DNA of 64,000 nucleotides from DASRHD01 sp035485575 (GTDB lineage: Bacteria > Verrucomicrobiota > Verrucomicrobiia > Opitutales > Opitutaceae): contig DATHNW010000026.1 in NCBI GenBank assembly GCA_035485575.1, positions 1 to 64,000 on the forward strand. The letters are read 5' to 3'. A program made the position numbers and the translations under genes. The notes beneath the pieces are model-generated. The model did no database searches, was not told where the DNA came from, and saw only the letters and a program-made list of their open reading frames with translations. Positions 37,052-45,010 of the stretch are shown here, in pieces. Numbering within the stretch: the first letter of the stretch is position 1; each line of letters starts with the position of its first letter.

Positions 37052-38416
37052 GTGATCGCCGAACTCACCGCTCTCCTCGGCCCGGAGAACGTCCTCACGC
37101 AAAAGGAGGACCTGATCCCCTACTCCTTCGACGGCACCGCCACGCTCAAGCAGCTCCCGCGTGCCGTCGTGTTTCCGCGCCACGCGCAGGACGTGAGCGC
37201 CGTGCTCAAGCTCGCCCGCGCGCATCGCGCGCCCGTGGTCACGCGCGGCAGCGGCACGGGGCTCAGCGGCGGCAGCGTGCCCGTCGAGGGAGCGCTCGTG
37301 CTCTGTCTCGTGAAGCTGGACCAGATTCTCGAACTCGACCCGCGCAACCTCACCCTGCAGGCCGAGTCCGGCGTGGTAACGCAGAAAATCTACGACGCGG
37401 CCGATGCGGCCGGCTTGTTCTATCCGCCGGATCCCGGCTCGATGAAAATCTCCACCATCGGCGGCAACGTCGCCGAAAACGCCGGCGGCCTGCGCGGGCT
37501 GAAATACGGCGTGACACGCGACTACGTGATGGGCCTCGAGGTCGTGCTGGCCGACGGCTCCATCTGCGAACTCGGCAACAAGTGCGTGAAGGACGTCGCC
37601 GGCTACAGCCTGCGAGACCTTTTCATCGGCAGCGAAGGAACCCTCGGCGTGATCACCCGCGTGCGGCTCAAGCTGCTGCCCAAGCCCGCCGCCCGCCAGA
37701 CGCTGCTCGCCACCTATGCCGCCATGGACGCCGCAGCCGAGACCGTCTCCGCCATCATCGCGGCGAAAATCATTCCCTGCACTTTGGAGTTTCTCGACCG
37801 CAAAACCCTCCGCTGCGTCGAGGACTACGCCCACGCCGGCCTGCCAACCGACGCCGCCGCGCTGCTGCTGATCGAAACCGACGGCCATCCGGCAGCGGCG
37901 GCCGACGAAGCCGCCCAGATTGAAAAACTCTGCCAGGCGCACGGCGCGACATCGGTGAAACGCGCCGCCAGCGCCGAAGAGGCCGCCAGACTGACCGCCG
38001 CGCGCCGCAGCGCCTTCAGTGCACTCGCGCGGGTGAAGCCGACGACCATCCTGGAAGACGCCACCGTGCCGCGCAGCGAGCTGGCCAAGATGATCCGCTT
38101 CATTGAACAAACCGCCGCCAAACACCGGCTCGACATCGCGACCTTCGGCCACTTTGGCGATGGCAACCTGCACCCGACATTCCTTACGAACGAACGTGAC
38201 ACTGATGAAATGCACCGCGTCGAGGCCGCGATGAAGGAAATCTTCGAGTTCGCGCTCTCGCTCGGCGGCACCATCACCGGCGAGCACGGCGTGGGCCTCG
38301 CGAAAAAGGCCTTCCTCAAACAACAGGTCGGTGATGCGAGCTATGCGCTGCTCAAGCAAATCAAACGCACGCTCGACCCGGACAATCTGCTCAATCCCGG
38401 CAAAATCGTTGACTGA
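37052..38416 (+). CDS. glcD: FAD-linked glycolate oxidase subunit GlcD
   Basis: FAD-binding oxidase of the GlcD / D-lactate dehydrogenase type, about 454 residues from GTG 37052. In-frame TTG codons at 37040 and 36971 are alternatives and the true start is uncertain. The FAD-binding PCMH domain carries PVVTRGSGTGLSGGSVP, PPDPGSMKISTIGGNVAENAGG and GSEGTLGVITRVRLKL. The C-terminal FAD-oxidase domain has FGHFGDGNLHPTFL and GGTITGEHGVGLAKKAF. It should oxidise glycolate or D-lactate to the 2-keto acid and pass electrons to the iron-sulfur subunit encoded 81 bases downstream. No GlcE-like third subunit is present. Confidence 0.88.
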   Translation: MIAELTALLGPENVLTQKEDLIPYSFDGTATLKQLPRAVVFPRHAQDVSAVLKLARAHRAPVVTRGSGTGLSGGSVPVEGALVLCLVKLDQILELDPRNLTLQAESGVVTQKIYDAADAAGLFYPPDPGSMKISTIGGNVAENAGGLRGLKYGVTRDYVMGLEVVLADGSICELGNKCVKDVAGYSLRDLFIGSEGTLGVITRVRLKLLPKPAARQTLLATYAAMDAAAETVSAIIAAKIIPCTLEFLDRKTLRCVEDYAHAGLPTDAAALLLIETDGHPAAAADEAAQIEKLCQAHGATSVKRAASAEEAARLTAARRSAFSALARVKPTTILEDATVPRSELAKMIRFIEQTAAKHRLDIATFGHFGDGNLHPTFLTNERDTDEMHRVEAAMKEIFEFALSLGGTITGEHGVGLAKKAFLKQQVGDASYALLKQIKRTLDPDNLLNPGKIVD

Positions 38417-38429
38417 ATAATCAATGGCT

Positions 38430-38500
38430 CACGCCAAGGCGAAAAGCCGCCAGATTTTTCACGAACAATATCTTTCTTTGCGCCCTGGCGCCTTTGCGTG
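38430..38500. repeat. Inverted-repeat element between glcD and glcF
   Basis: CACGCCAAGGCG (38430-38441) pairs with CGCCTTTGCGTG (38489-38500) at 11 of 12 positions, with further partial pairing inside. It belongs to the same type as the element at 30403-30463. The GTG start of glcF is formed by the last three bases of the right arm. Confidence 0.55.
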
Positions 38501-39829
38501 AAACCCAACCTCCTTCAATCGCTCGATTATTCGGTGCTCCAGCAATGCATGCACTGCGGCCTTTGTTTGCCGTCGTGCCCGACCTACGTTGAGACCGGCC
38601 GGGAGCGAAATTCCCCGCGCGGGCGCATCGCACTCATGCGCGCGGTGGCCGATGGCGAACTGGAAACGACGCGCGGCTTTGCCGACGAGATGAGCTACTG
38701 CCTCGGCTGCCTCGCCTGTGCGACGGCCTGCCCGGCGGGAGTGGATTACACGACGCTGCTCGAAACAGCCCGCGCGCAAGCCGAGCAAAGCGGCATCACG
38801 GCCACGCCACAGAGAAATTTCATCCGCTGGCTCACTTTGCGCTTTTTATTCACGCATCCGCGCGTCCTGCGCGGCGCCGGCCGGCTGCTGTGGTTGTATC
38901 AGGCTTACGGCCTGCAAACCTTTGCGCGTCGCATGAAGCTCACCGCGCTGCTGCCGCGTCGCTGGCGCAAACTCGAGCCGCAGACGCCACGCATTGCGCG
39001 CCATTTTTCCGACGGGTTGATTGCCAGGGTCGAACCACCGCGCGGCGAAAAGAAGTATCGCGTGGCCGTACTGACCGGCTGCGTGCAGGACCTGGTTTTT
39101 TCCGACGTCAACCGCGCCACAGTGGATGTGCTGCTCGAGAACGGCTGCGAGGTCGTCACGCCGCGGATGCAGTCCTGCTGCGGCTCGCTGCAGGCACACA
39201 ACGGCGATCTCGACACGGCCCGCGCCCTGGCGCGATGCCAGCTCGACACGATTAATCCCGAGGAGTTCGACGCCATCATCACCAACGCCGCCGGCTGCGG
39301 TTCGCACCTGAAGCATTACGACCGGCTGCTGGCCGGCGATCCCATCTATGCCGCGCGCGCCGCCGCCTGGTCGCGCAAGGTGCGCGACATCTCCGAATGG
39401 CTGGTCGAAATCAGCTTCAGAAAGCCAAAAATCCAGAGTCGAGAGTCCAGAGCTGTGACCTACCATGAGGCCTGCCATCTCTGCCACGGGCAGAAAATCT
39501 CCGCGCAGCCGCGCGAGATTTTGCGGGCGATCCCCGGCCTCGAGCTGCGCGAATGCACCGAGGCGACATGGTGCTGCGGCAGCGCGGGCATCTACAATCT
39601 CACGCAGCCGGACACGGCCGCCTGGCTGCTGCAACGCAAGCTCGGCCATCTGCGGGCGACCGAGGCGAGTTCAGTCGCCACAGCCAATCCTGGATGCCAA
39701 ATCCAGCTCGAAAACGGATTCCGCCACGCCAGCGAGAAGATGGAGGTCATTCATCCCGTTGTGCTGCTGGCACGCGCCTATGCGGCGGAAAAATGCGGCG
39801 CGCAGGGAGATCCCCGCGCGCCGCAGTGA
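38498..39829 (+). CDS. glcF: Glycolate oxidase iron-sulfur subunit GlcF
   Basis: A 443-residue electron-transfer subunit. Two [4Fe-4S] ferredoxin motifs lie near the N-terminus (CMHCGLCLPSCP and CLGCLACATACP). Two CCG domains follow (CCGSLQAHNGD, about 227, and CCGSAGIYN, about 363), with the TYHEACHLCHGQ block between them. The start is GTG 38498 (MKPNLLQSLDYSVLQQC), which falls inside a dispersed inverted repeat. A stretch coding KIQSRESRA (about 312-320) is made of a short repeated DNA sequence and looks like an insertion in a loop. With GlcD it forms a two-subunit respiratory glycolate or D-lactate oxidase. A strong hairpin is encoded in its last codons. Confidence 0.9.
   Translation: MKPNLLQSLDYSVLQQCMHCGLCLPSCPTYVETGRERNSPRGRIALMRAVADGELETTRGFADEMSYCLGCLACATACPAGVDYTTLLETARAQAEQSGITATPQRNFIRWLTLRFLFTHPRVLRGAGRLLWLYQAYGLQTFARRMKLTALLPRRWRKLEPQTPRIARHFSDGLIARVEPPRGEKKYRVAVLTGCVQDLVFSDVNRATVDVLLENGCEVVTPRMQSCCGSLQAHNGDLDTARALARCQLDTINPEEFDAIITNAAGCGSHLKHYDRLLAGDPIYAARAAAWSRKVRDISEWLVEISFRKPKIQSRESRAVTYHEACHLCHGQKISAQPREILRAIPGLELRECTEATWCCGSAGIYNLTQPDTAAWLLQRKLGHLRATEASSVATANPGCQIQLENGFRHASEKMEVIHPVVLLARAYAAEKCGAQGDPRAPQ
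39795..39824. terminator. Strong hairpin at the end of glcF, between convergent genes
   Basis: GCGGCGCGC (39795-39803) and GCGCGCCGC (39816-39824) form a perfect 9-bp GC stem; inside, GGGA and TCCC can extend it. It lies in the last codons of glcF, directly before the stop of the convergent secreted-protein gene. A second small inverted repeat, GACAAT-C-ATTGTC, at 39828-39840 spans both stops. No U-run follows. Confidence 0.45.
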
Positions 39830-39832
39830 CAA

Positions 39833-42800
39833 TCATTGTCCGACGAAGGTGAACTTGTCCGCGGAGAGCTGGTAGTTGCTCGAAGCGGAGTTCTTGCCCG
39901 TGACGGTCAGCTTGATGGTATGGGTGCCGGTCGCGCTGAAGGTCACATTGCCAAACGTGGTCGTCGGGTAGGTCTGGCCGGACGAATACTGGTCCAGCGT
40001 GGGGCCGAGGTTGGTGCCGTCGACCGAAAGCTGCAGGATGCCACGGCTGTTGTTGCCCTTCCATTTCATCTGCAACTGGTAGGTCCCGGCGGGAATACTG
40101 GGGATGGGGTAGCTGATGGAATCACCGATGCTGTTGCCCGCCAGCTCGACCCACTTACCGGCGCTGGAGTTGGTGTCGGTTTGCACCGAGGCCGTCGCTC
40201 CGCTGGGCGTGTAGGTGAGGCTTTCCGCCTCGAAGTTGACCGTGGGCGGGGGAGTCGAACCAATCGTATAAACGCCGGTGGTCACGGCGCTGTCGTTGAA
40301 GCCACTTCCATAGGCAATGGCCTTGAGGGTGGTGTTGCCACTGATGCTCACCGGAACGGAATAGATCGTGCCAGCGGTCTCACTCGGCGTGCTGCTGTCG
40401 GTCGTATAGCGAATACTGGCTCCGCTGGTGAGGGTGGTGATCGCCACCGATTGCGTCGTGGGATAGGAACCAGCGCTGGGGTTGAAAACTGGCGCCGCCG
40501 CCTGGGGCGGCTGGGAAGTTTCCAGGATGAAGGTGAACTTATCCGCCGTGATGTAGAACTGGGTCGCGGCTGAATTTTTGCCCGTCACATTCATGACGAT
40601 GGTATGCGGGCCACTGCCCACGAGGATCGCATCACCCAGGGTGACCGTGATGTAGGTGGAGGTCTTGGCATACTGGTCAATGGTACCGCCAACCTGGGTG
40701 CCATCGATCACGACGGTAGCCTGGCCGCGCGTGGTATTGGTCTTGTAGCGCAGCTGAAACAGATAGGTGCCAGCGGGAATAGGCGGGGTCGTGAAGCGGA
40801 TCGACTGGCCGGCCGCCGTGGAGTTGAGGAACTCGATCACGCCGCCGCTGGCGTTGGCATCGTTGCTGATGCTGACCGTGGCGCCAGTGCCCACGGGCGA
40901 CAGGCTTTCCGCTTCGAGCTGGATCGGCGCACTGCCAATATTGATGACGTAGGAACCAGAGGTGACATTGCTGTCAGTGAAGCCGCTGGCATACGCGATG
41001 GCCTTGAGGGTCGTGTTGCTGCTGATGCTCACCGGGCTGGAATACAGCGTGCCCACGGTTTCACTCGGCGTCGTGACACCGTCCGTCGTATAACGGATGG
41101 AGGCGCCGCTGGTCGTGGAGGTGATCGCCACATTTTGCGCGCTGCCATAGGTGCCGGGGGCGGGGTTGAAGACCGGCGCGGCCGTCTGCGTCGGTGCAGT
41201 GATGGTATAGGTTGTGCTGGTCACGGTGCTGTCAGTGAAGCCGCTTTCAAAGGCGATGGCTTTCAACGTGGTCGTAGAGTTGATGGCCACTGGTGTGCCA
41301 GGATAGAGCGTGCCATTGGTCTCGGAGGGCGTGCTGCCGTCCGTCGTGTAACGAATGGAGGCACCAATGGTGGAAGTGGTGATCGTCACCGACTGTGTAC
41401 TCACGTAAGTGCCGCCGACAGGACTGAAGACCGGCGCGGCGACCTGCTGCTGGACGTTGAGCAATCCGTAAGCGGTGACCGATGCGGTTCCGCCAATGTA
41501 GACCATACCGTTGGCCACGGTCGGCGCGGTCATTTTGACCGCACCACCCGCGAGATCGCGGTTGTTGGCCGCGTCGCTGCTGGTGTAAAGCGGCGAGGCG
41601 CCGATGTTGGTGGCGTCGTAGGCATAGAGGACGGCGGGGCCGGCGGCTTTCCAATTGGTCACGTCGATGACCCAGGCAATGGCGTTGGCCGTGCCGTTGG
41701 CGGAAACCGTGACCGAGCCGGTCCGGGTGAAAGTGTGGCTGGTTTGCACCGGTGTCGTATTGAACCGCTCCGTGGCAGGATTGAACGCATAGGCCAGCAG
41801 GGGGAATTTATCGGGAGCGTAATACAGCGTGTTGTTAAAGAAGGCCATGTCATGCTTGACTGCCTCGGACGTGCTCGTGATCGGCTGGAAATTCTGCAGA
41901 TCGGTGTCTGAGCTGCCGTTGTATTTGCCGAGATTGTCGCGGTTCATCAGGTAGACGGTGGAATTCTTGTTCAGCGTCACCATCAGATGAGGCAGCGAGC
42001 CGGTCTGGTCGGGCAGCAGGATGGGCGAACCGGCCCCGAAATCCGCATCGCTGGAGGTCAGGCTGGCCTGGTTGGCCGGAGTAAAATAATCGGCGACAGA
42101 GGGGGTGTTGCCGGAGCTCAGGGCCATCCGCAGGGCGGACGAGCCGTAATCCTTGCCGCCGCTGTTGGCGTCGAAGGTGCCGTTGGCCACACAAATATAC
42201 ATGTTGCCGTTTCCGTCGTAGGACGGCCCGCCGCCGCCAAGCCAGATGCCGCCCTTGCTGCCGTTCGGCGTGAGGTTGAGGGCGGCCACTTGCTGCGAAA
42301 CGTCGGCGGCATTATAGCCGATGAGGAAGCCATGGTAGCTGCCGCCGTCGCCATGCGAAGCCCAAGTGATCCATATGGCCCCGTTGGCCAGCAACAGTCC
42401 CGAGCGCTGGTGTTCGACCAGGGCATCGAAGCCCGATGCCGTGATATTGGTGGGGCCGTTGAATTTTTCCGCGCCATCGGCCAGGTTCAGGGCGTGGATG
42501 CGATGGAAATAGCTGCCGCTGGATTTTACCTTGGTCACGGTGTACAAAGTCCCGGTGGAACGATCGATGACGGGGGTGCTCGTGATGCCGATTTCCGGCG
42601 TGAGATCGGTGCCGGTGACATCGCCGCTCGGCACGGTCGTCTCGCCGGCATTCAGCAGCGATTTTTTCCAGAGATACCCGGCAGCCGGATTGGCGCCGTC
42701 GGCGTCGAAGGCGTAGACACTGTCGTGCTCCGTGGCGACGAACAGCACGTTGTGCGCATGGCCATCGGCCATCATGTAATTCGAAACATAAAGGGGCTGG

Positions 42801-43105
42801 GCATAAACATAACCATCGACGGCCAGGCTGAAGCGCTTGCCAAAGGTCGTCTGGTTCACGTTCTGCGGCGTGAGGATGCTCTCGCTCGGCTGCACGCCGG
42901 TACGGGCGACGTTACCGTGGTCCGTCAACACATCCTGCGCCTGCACGGGGCAGGCAAAAAAGCCCGCGGCCAAAAGGAGCGCGGAGGCGATGCTTGGAAA
43001 CGAGAACGCCTTGGGCGCGGCCATTTTCAGGGCGGAAGAAACGCAGTGCGTTTGATGCGAATGCATGGTGGGGCAGATACTGGGGTGCAAGCGACGGTAA
43101 TGCAT
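39833..43105 (-). CDS. Large secreted protein: beta-propeller-like domain, three CHB_HEX_C domains and two carbohydrate-binding-like domains
   Basis: A 1090-residue exported protein from ATG 43105, preceded by an AGAGGA ribosome site; the frame extends 18 codons further. A signal sequence ends near residue 56 (ALLLAAGFFACPVQA). Residues about 60-540 contain repeated WKKS/YAFDADG/GNMYICVANG-type blades like a PQQ/pyrrolo-quinoline beta-propeller. The C-terminal half has three copies of the chitobiase-type CHB_HEX_C domain (about 555, 642 and 868; each AAPVFxP...SIRYTTDGxTPSE...TLKAIA). They alternate with two CBM-like domains beginning EAESL (about 727 and 955), which end KFTF. The role is probably binding to an extracellular polysaccharide. 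No catalytic site was recognised and no sorting signal is present at the C-terminus. Confidence 0.75.
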   Translation of the reverse strand: MHYRRLHPSICPTMHSHQTHCVSSALKMAAPKAFSFPSIASALLLAAGFFACPVQAQDVLTDHGNVARTGVQPSESILTPQNVNQTTFGKRFSLAVDGYVYAQPLYVSNYMMADGHAHNVLFVATEHDSVYAFDADGANPAAGYLWKKSLLNAGETTVPSGDVTGTDLTPEIGITSTPVIDRSTGTLYTVTKVKSSGSYFHRIHALNLADGAEKFNGPTNITASGFDALVEHQRSGLLLANGAIWITWASHGDGGSYHGFLIGYNAADVSQQVAALNLTPNGSKGGIWLGGGGPSYDGNGNMYICVANGTFDANSGGKDYGSSALRMALSSGNTPSVADYFTPANQASLTSSDADFGAGSPILLPDQTGSLPHLMVTLNKNSTVYLMNRDNLGKYNGSSDTDLQNFQPITSTSEAVKHDMAFFNNTLYYAPDKFPLLAYAFNPATERFNTTPVQTSHTFTRTGSVTVSANGTANAIAWVIDVTNWKAAGPAVLYAYDATNIGASPLYTSSDAANNRDLAGGAVKMTAPTVANGMVYIGGTASVTAYGLLNVQQQVAAPVFSPVGGTYVSTQSVTITTSTIGASIRYTTDGSTPSETNGTLYPGTPVAINSTTTLKAIAFESGFTDSTVTSTTYTITAPTQTAAPVFNPAPGTYGSAQNVAITSTTSGASIRYTTDGVTTPSETVGTLYSSPVSISSNTTLKAIAYASGFTDSNVTSGSYVINIGSAPIQLEAESLSPVGTGATVSISNDANASGGVIEFLNSTAAGQSIRFTTPPIPAGTYLFQLRYKTNTTRGQATVVIDGTQVGGTIDQYAKTSTYITVTLGDAILVGSGPHTIVMNVTGKNSAATQFYITADKFTFILETSQPPQAAAPVFNPSAGSYPTTQSVAITTLTSGASIRYTTDSSTPSETAGTIYSVPVSISGNTTLKAIAYGSGFNDSAVTTGVYTIGSTPPPTVNFEAESLTYTPSGATASVQTDTNSSAGKWVELAGNSIGDSISYPIPSIPAGTYQLQMKWKGNNSRGILQLSVDGTNLGPTLDQYSSGQTYPTTTFGNVTFSATGTHTIKLTVTGKNSASSNYQLSADKFTFVGQ

Positions 43106-43438
43106 GATAGTTTTTCCTCTTTTGGAAAAAGGCCGGGGGTGATTCGCCAGCCACGCCATGGTCTCATGGGCGGTTGACGGGCCTTAAGGGGTTGGGGAAT
43201 CCGATGAGCTCAGGAATTGGCTCCAATAGAAAATGCAAATGGCTAGCCTTTGGCTATTGTGGACGATTGTGCTACAGGGGTAACACCCCAGACAGCGCAA
43301 GCACCGTACTCGCACCGGCCAGTGCCGAGGAGATATTTATTCACGATGCAAAGCAGGCGATGCGCGCCGGAATGAACCGAATAAATTTGCGATGGAAACC
43401 GGTGATAGCTTGGCCAAAACTCGACCTGAATCGCTCTC
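43106..43438. other. Divergent intergenic region with palindromic motifs
   Basis: About 330 bases between the secreted-protein gene (minus) and a membrane-protein gene (plus). It has the inverted repeat ATTGG-CT-CCAAT at 43216-43227 and GGGGT-AAC-ACCCC at 43277-43289. The second contains GTAACACCCCA, which recurs at 62650-62660 upstream of the class II aldolase gene. It is AT-richer than flanking DNA. No further gene is seen. Confidence 0.4.
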
Positions 43439-44029
43439 GTGAGCCCGACCAATTCCACCGCCGACATTTTTCTGCACGTCCGGGCCGTCATGGGCATCAT
43501 CCTCGGCCTGAGCATTGCCCAGCTGCTCGGCGGCCTCGCGCGGATGGTGCAGCATCCCGGAAAGATCAAAATCTATCCCATCCACCTCGGCTGGGTGCTC
43601 TCCACCTTCCTCTTCGTGATCCATTTCTGGTGGTGGGAATTCCGCCTCTCGTTCCTCGACCACTGGACCTTCGAGCGTTATCTTTTCATCATTTTCTACG
43701 CGAGCCTGTTCTATTTTCTCTGCGTCCTGCTCCTGCCGGAAACCATGGAAGAGTACGCCGGGTTCCGAGAGTATTTCCTTTCGCGGAGGAAATGGTTCTT
43801 CGGCATTCTCGCGCTGATTTTCGCCGTCGACCTCATCGACACGCTCTCCAAAGGCCACGTCTATTTCGCCAGCCTCGGGGCGGAATACCCGATCCGGGCC
43901 GCCGCCTATGTCCTGCTTTGCGTGACCGCCATATTCGTCCGCAACGAAAAGTTCCAGGGCGCGTTCGTGGTGGCGAATCTGATTTATCAGGTTTCCTGGA
44001 TTTTCAGATTCTACGACATTCTGACGTGA
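43439..44029 (+). CDS. Predicted integral membrane protein of unknown function
   Basis: A 196-residue protein (GTG 43439) with six hydrophobic segments: about 14-34, 48-66, 80-100, 117-135, 147-165 and 170-190. Charged loops include HPGKIKIYPIHLGWV and EYFLSRRKWF. The pattern ADIFLHVRAVMGIILGLSIAQLLGG is reminiscent of small uncharacterised membrane proteins found singly in proteobacteria and verrucomicrobia. I do not recognise a functional family. It stands alone, followed by a tRNA-Val gene on the other strand. Confidence 0.65.
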   Translation: MSPTNSTADIFLHVRAVMGIILGLSIAQLLGGLARMVQHPGKIKIYPIHLGWVLSTFLFVIHFWWWEFRLSFLDHWTFERYLFIIFYASLFYFLCVLLLPETMEEYAGFREYFLSRRKWFFGILALIFAVDLIDTLSKGHVYFASLGAEYPIRAAAYVLLCVTAIFVRNEKFQGAFVVANLIYQVSWIFRFYDILT

Positions 44030-44089
44030 AAGCCCGGGCGAAATGACGGATCGCGGCCCGAAAGCGTGGATTCGATGCAGAATCCCAAA

Positions 44090-44166
44090 TGGTGGACGCT
44101 ACAGGACTCGAACCTGTGACCCCGTGCGTGTGAAGCACGTGCTCTAACCAACTGAGCTAAGCGTCC
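44090..44166 (-). tRNA. tRNA-Val (anticodon CAC)
   Basis: On the minus strand the 77-base sequence starts GGACGCU and ends AGCGUCC-A-CCA. The D-arm is GCTCAGTTGGTTAGAGC, the anticodon loop TTCACAC gives CAC, and the T-arm is ACAGG-TTCGAGT-CCTGT. All stems pair. Confidence 0.95.
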
Positions 44167-44230
44167 GGCGCAGAGGGACAGCAGTAGCAAACCACCGCCA
44201 AAAGCAAAGCGGATTTTTCCACGCTGCCCC

Positions 44231-44908
44231 CTACTTTTTCGTTTTCACCGCGCGGCGGCGGCGCGGATGCAGGGTGCGACAGATCCCGCAGACCGTGCCG
44301 TCGCAGCCCCGCGCCGGACAGTGCTCGCGGCCGTAGAAAATGATGCGCAGGTGGAGCTGGTTCCAGTGGTCGCGCGGAAAGAGTTTTTTCAAATCGCGCT
44401 CGGTCTGCTCGACGCTGCGACCGCTGGTCAAACCCCAGCGCTGGGCGAGACGGTGGATATGCGTGTCCACCGGAAACGCCGGCTCGCCGAAAGCCTGCGC
44501 CATGACGACGCTGGCGGTCTTGTGGCCCACACCTGGCAGCGCCTCGAGCTCGGCAAACGTCCGCGGCACCTGCCCGCCGTGCTTTTCGAGCAGAATCCGC
44601 GAGAGTTCTGCAATGGCCTTCGATTTTTGCGGCGCGAGACCGCACGAGCGGATGGTTTCGCGGATTTTTTCCACCGGCAGCGCCGCCATTGCCGCCGGCG
44701 TATCGGCCAGCGCAAAAAGCCGCGGGGTGACCTCGTTCACGCGCTTGTCCGTGCACTGCGCCGATAACAGCACGGCGATGAGCAGCGTATAGGCATCCCG
44801 ATGCTTCAGCGGCACAGGGGTTTCGGGGTAAAGCTCCGCCAGCCGGCGGTCGATGTAGGCCGCGCGCGCCACCCGGGTGCGGAAGTTGTTCGTTGCCGTT
44901 GCCACCAC
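44231..44908 (-). CDS. nth: Endonuclease III (DNA glycosylase/AP lyase)
   Basis: A 225-residue base-excision repair enzyme for oxidised pyrimidines. Family features: LLIAVLLSAQCTDKRVNEVTP, the helix-hairpin-helix LPGVGHKTASVV with catalytic lysine, and FPVDTHIHRLAQRWGL with catalytic aspartate. The called start is GTG 44908; GTG 44872 would give 213 residues, closer to E. coli Nth, so the start is uncertain. The C-terminal cysteines read CPARGCDGTVCGIC, spaced C-x4-C-x4-C-x2-C. This differs from the usual C-x6-C-x2-C-x5-C of the [4Fe-4S] loop; no fourth cysteine follows. It is divergent from gcvP. Confidence 0.92.
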   Translation of the reverse strand: MVATATNNFRTRVARAAYIDRRLAELYPETPVPLKHRDAYTLLIAVLLSAQCTDKRVNEVTPRLFALADTPAAMAALPVEKIRETIRSCGLAPQKSKAIAELSRILLEKHGGQVPRTFAELEALPGVGHKTASVVMAQAFGEPAFPVDTHIHRLAQRWGLTSGRSVEQTERDLKKLFPRDHWNQLHLRIIFYGREHCPARGCDGTVCGICRTLHPRRRRAVKTKK

Positions 44909-45010
44909 GCAGCGAACAGAGCCGCTTTCGCCGCAAATACAATTCCTTAAAAGTCCTCCGCATCGCCAAAACTCAGTTGCGCGTTTCACCCACCGCCGTA
45001 GGTTCGCGCC

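Noticed and set aside
44909..45010. Possible glycine riboswitch upstream of gcvP
   Set aside because: The divergent gap is too short, and no tandem aptamer or conserved core sequence is seen.
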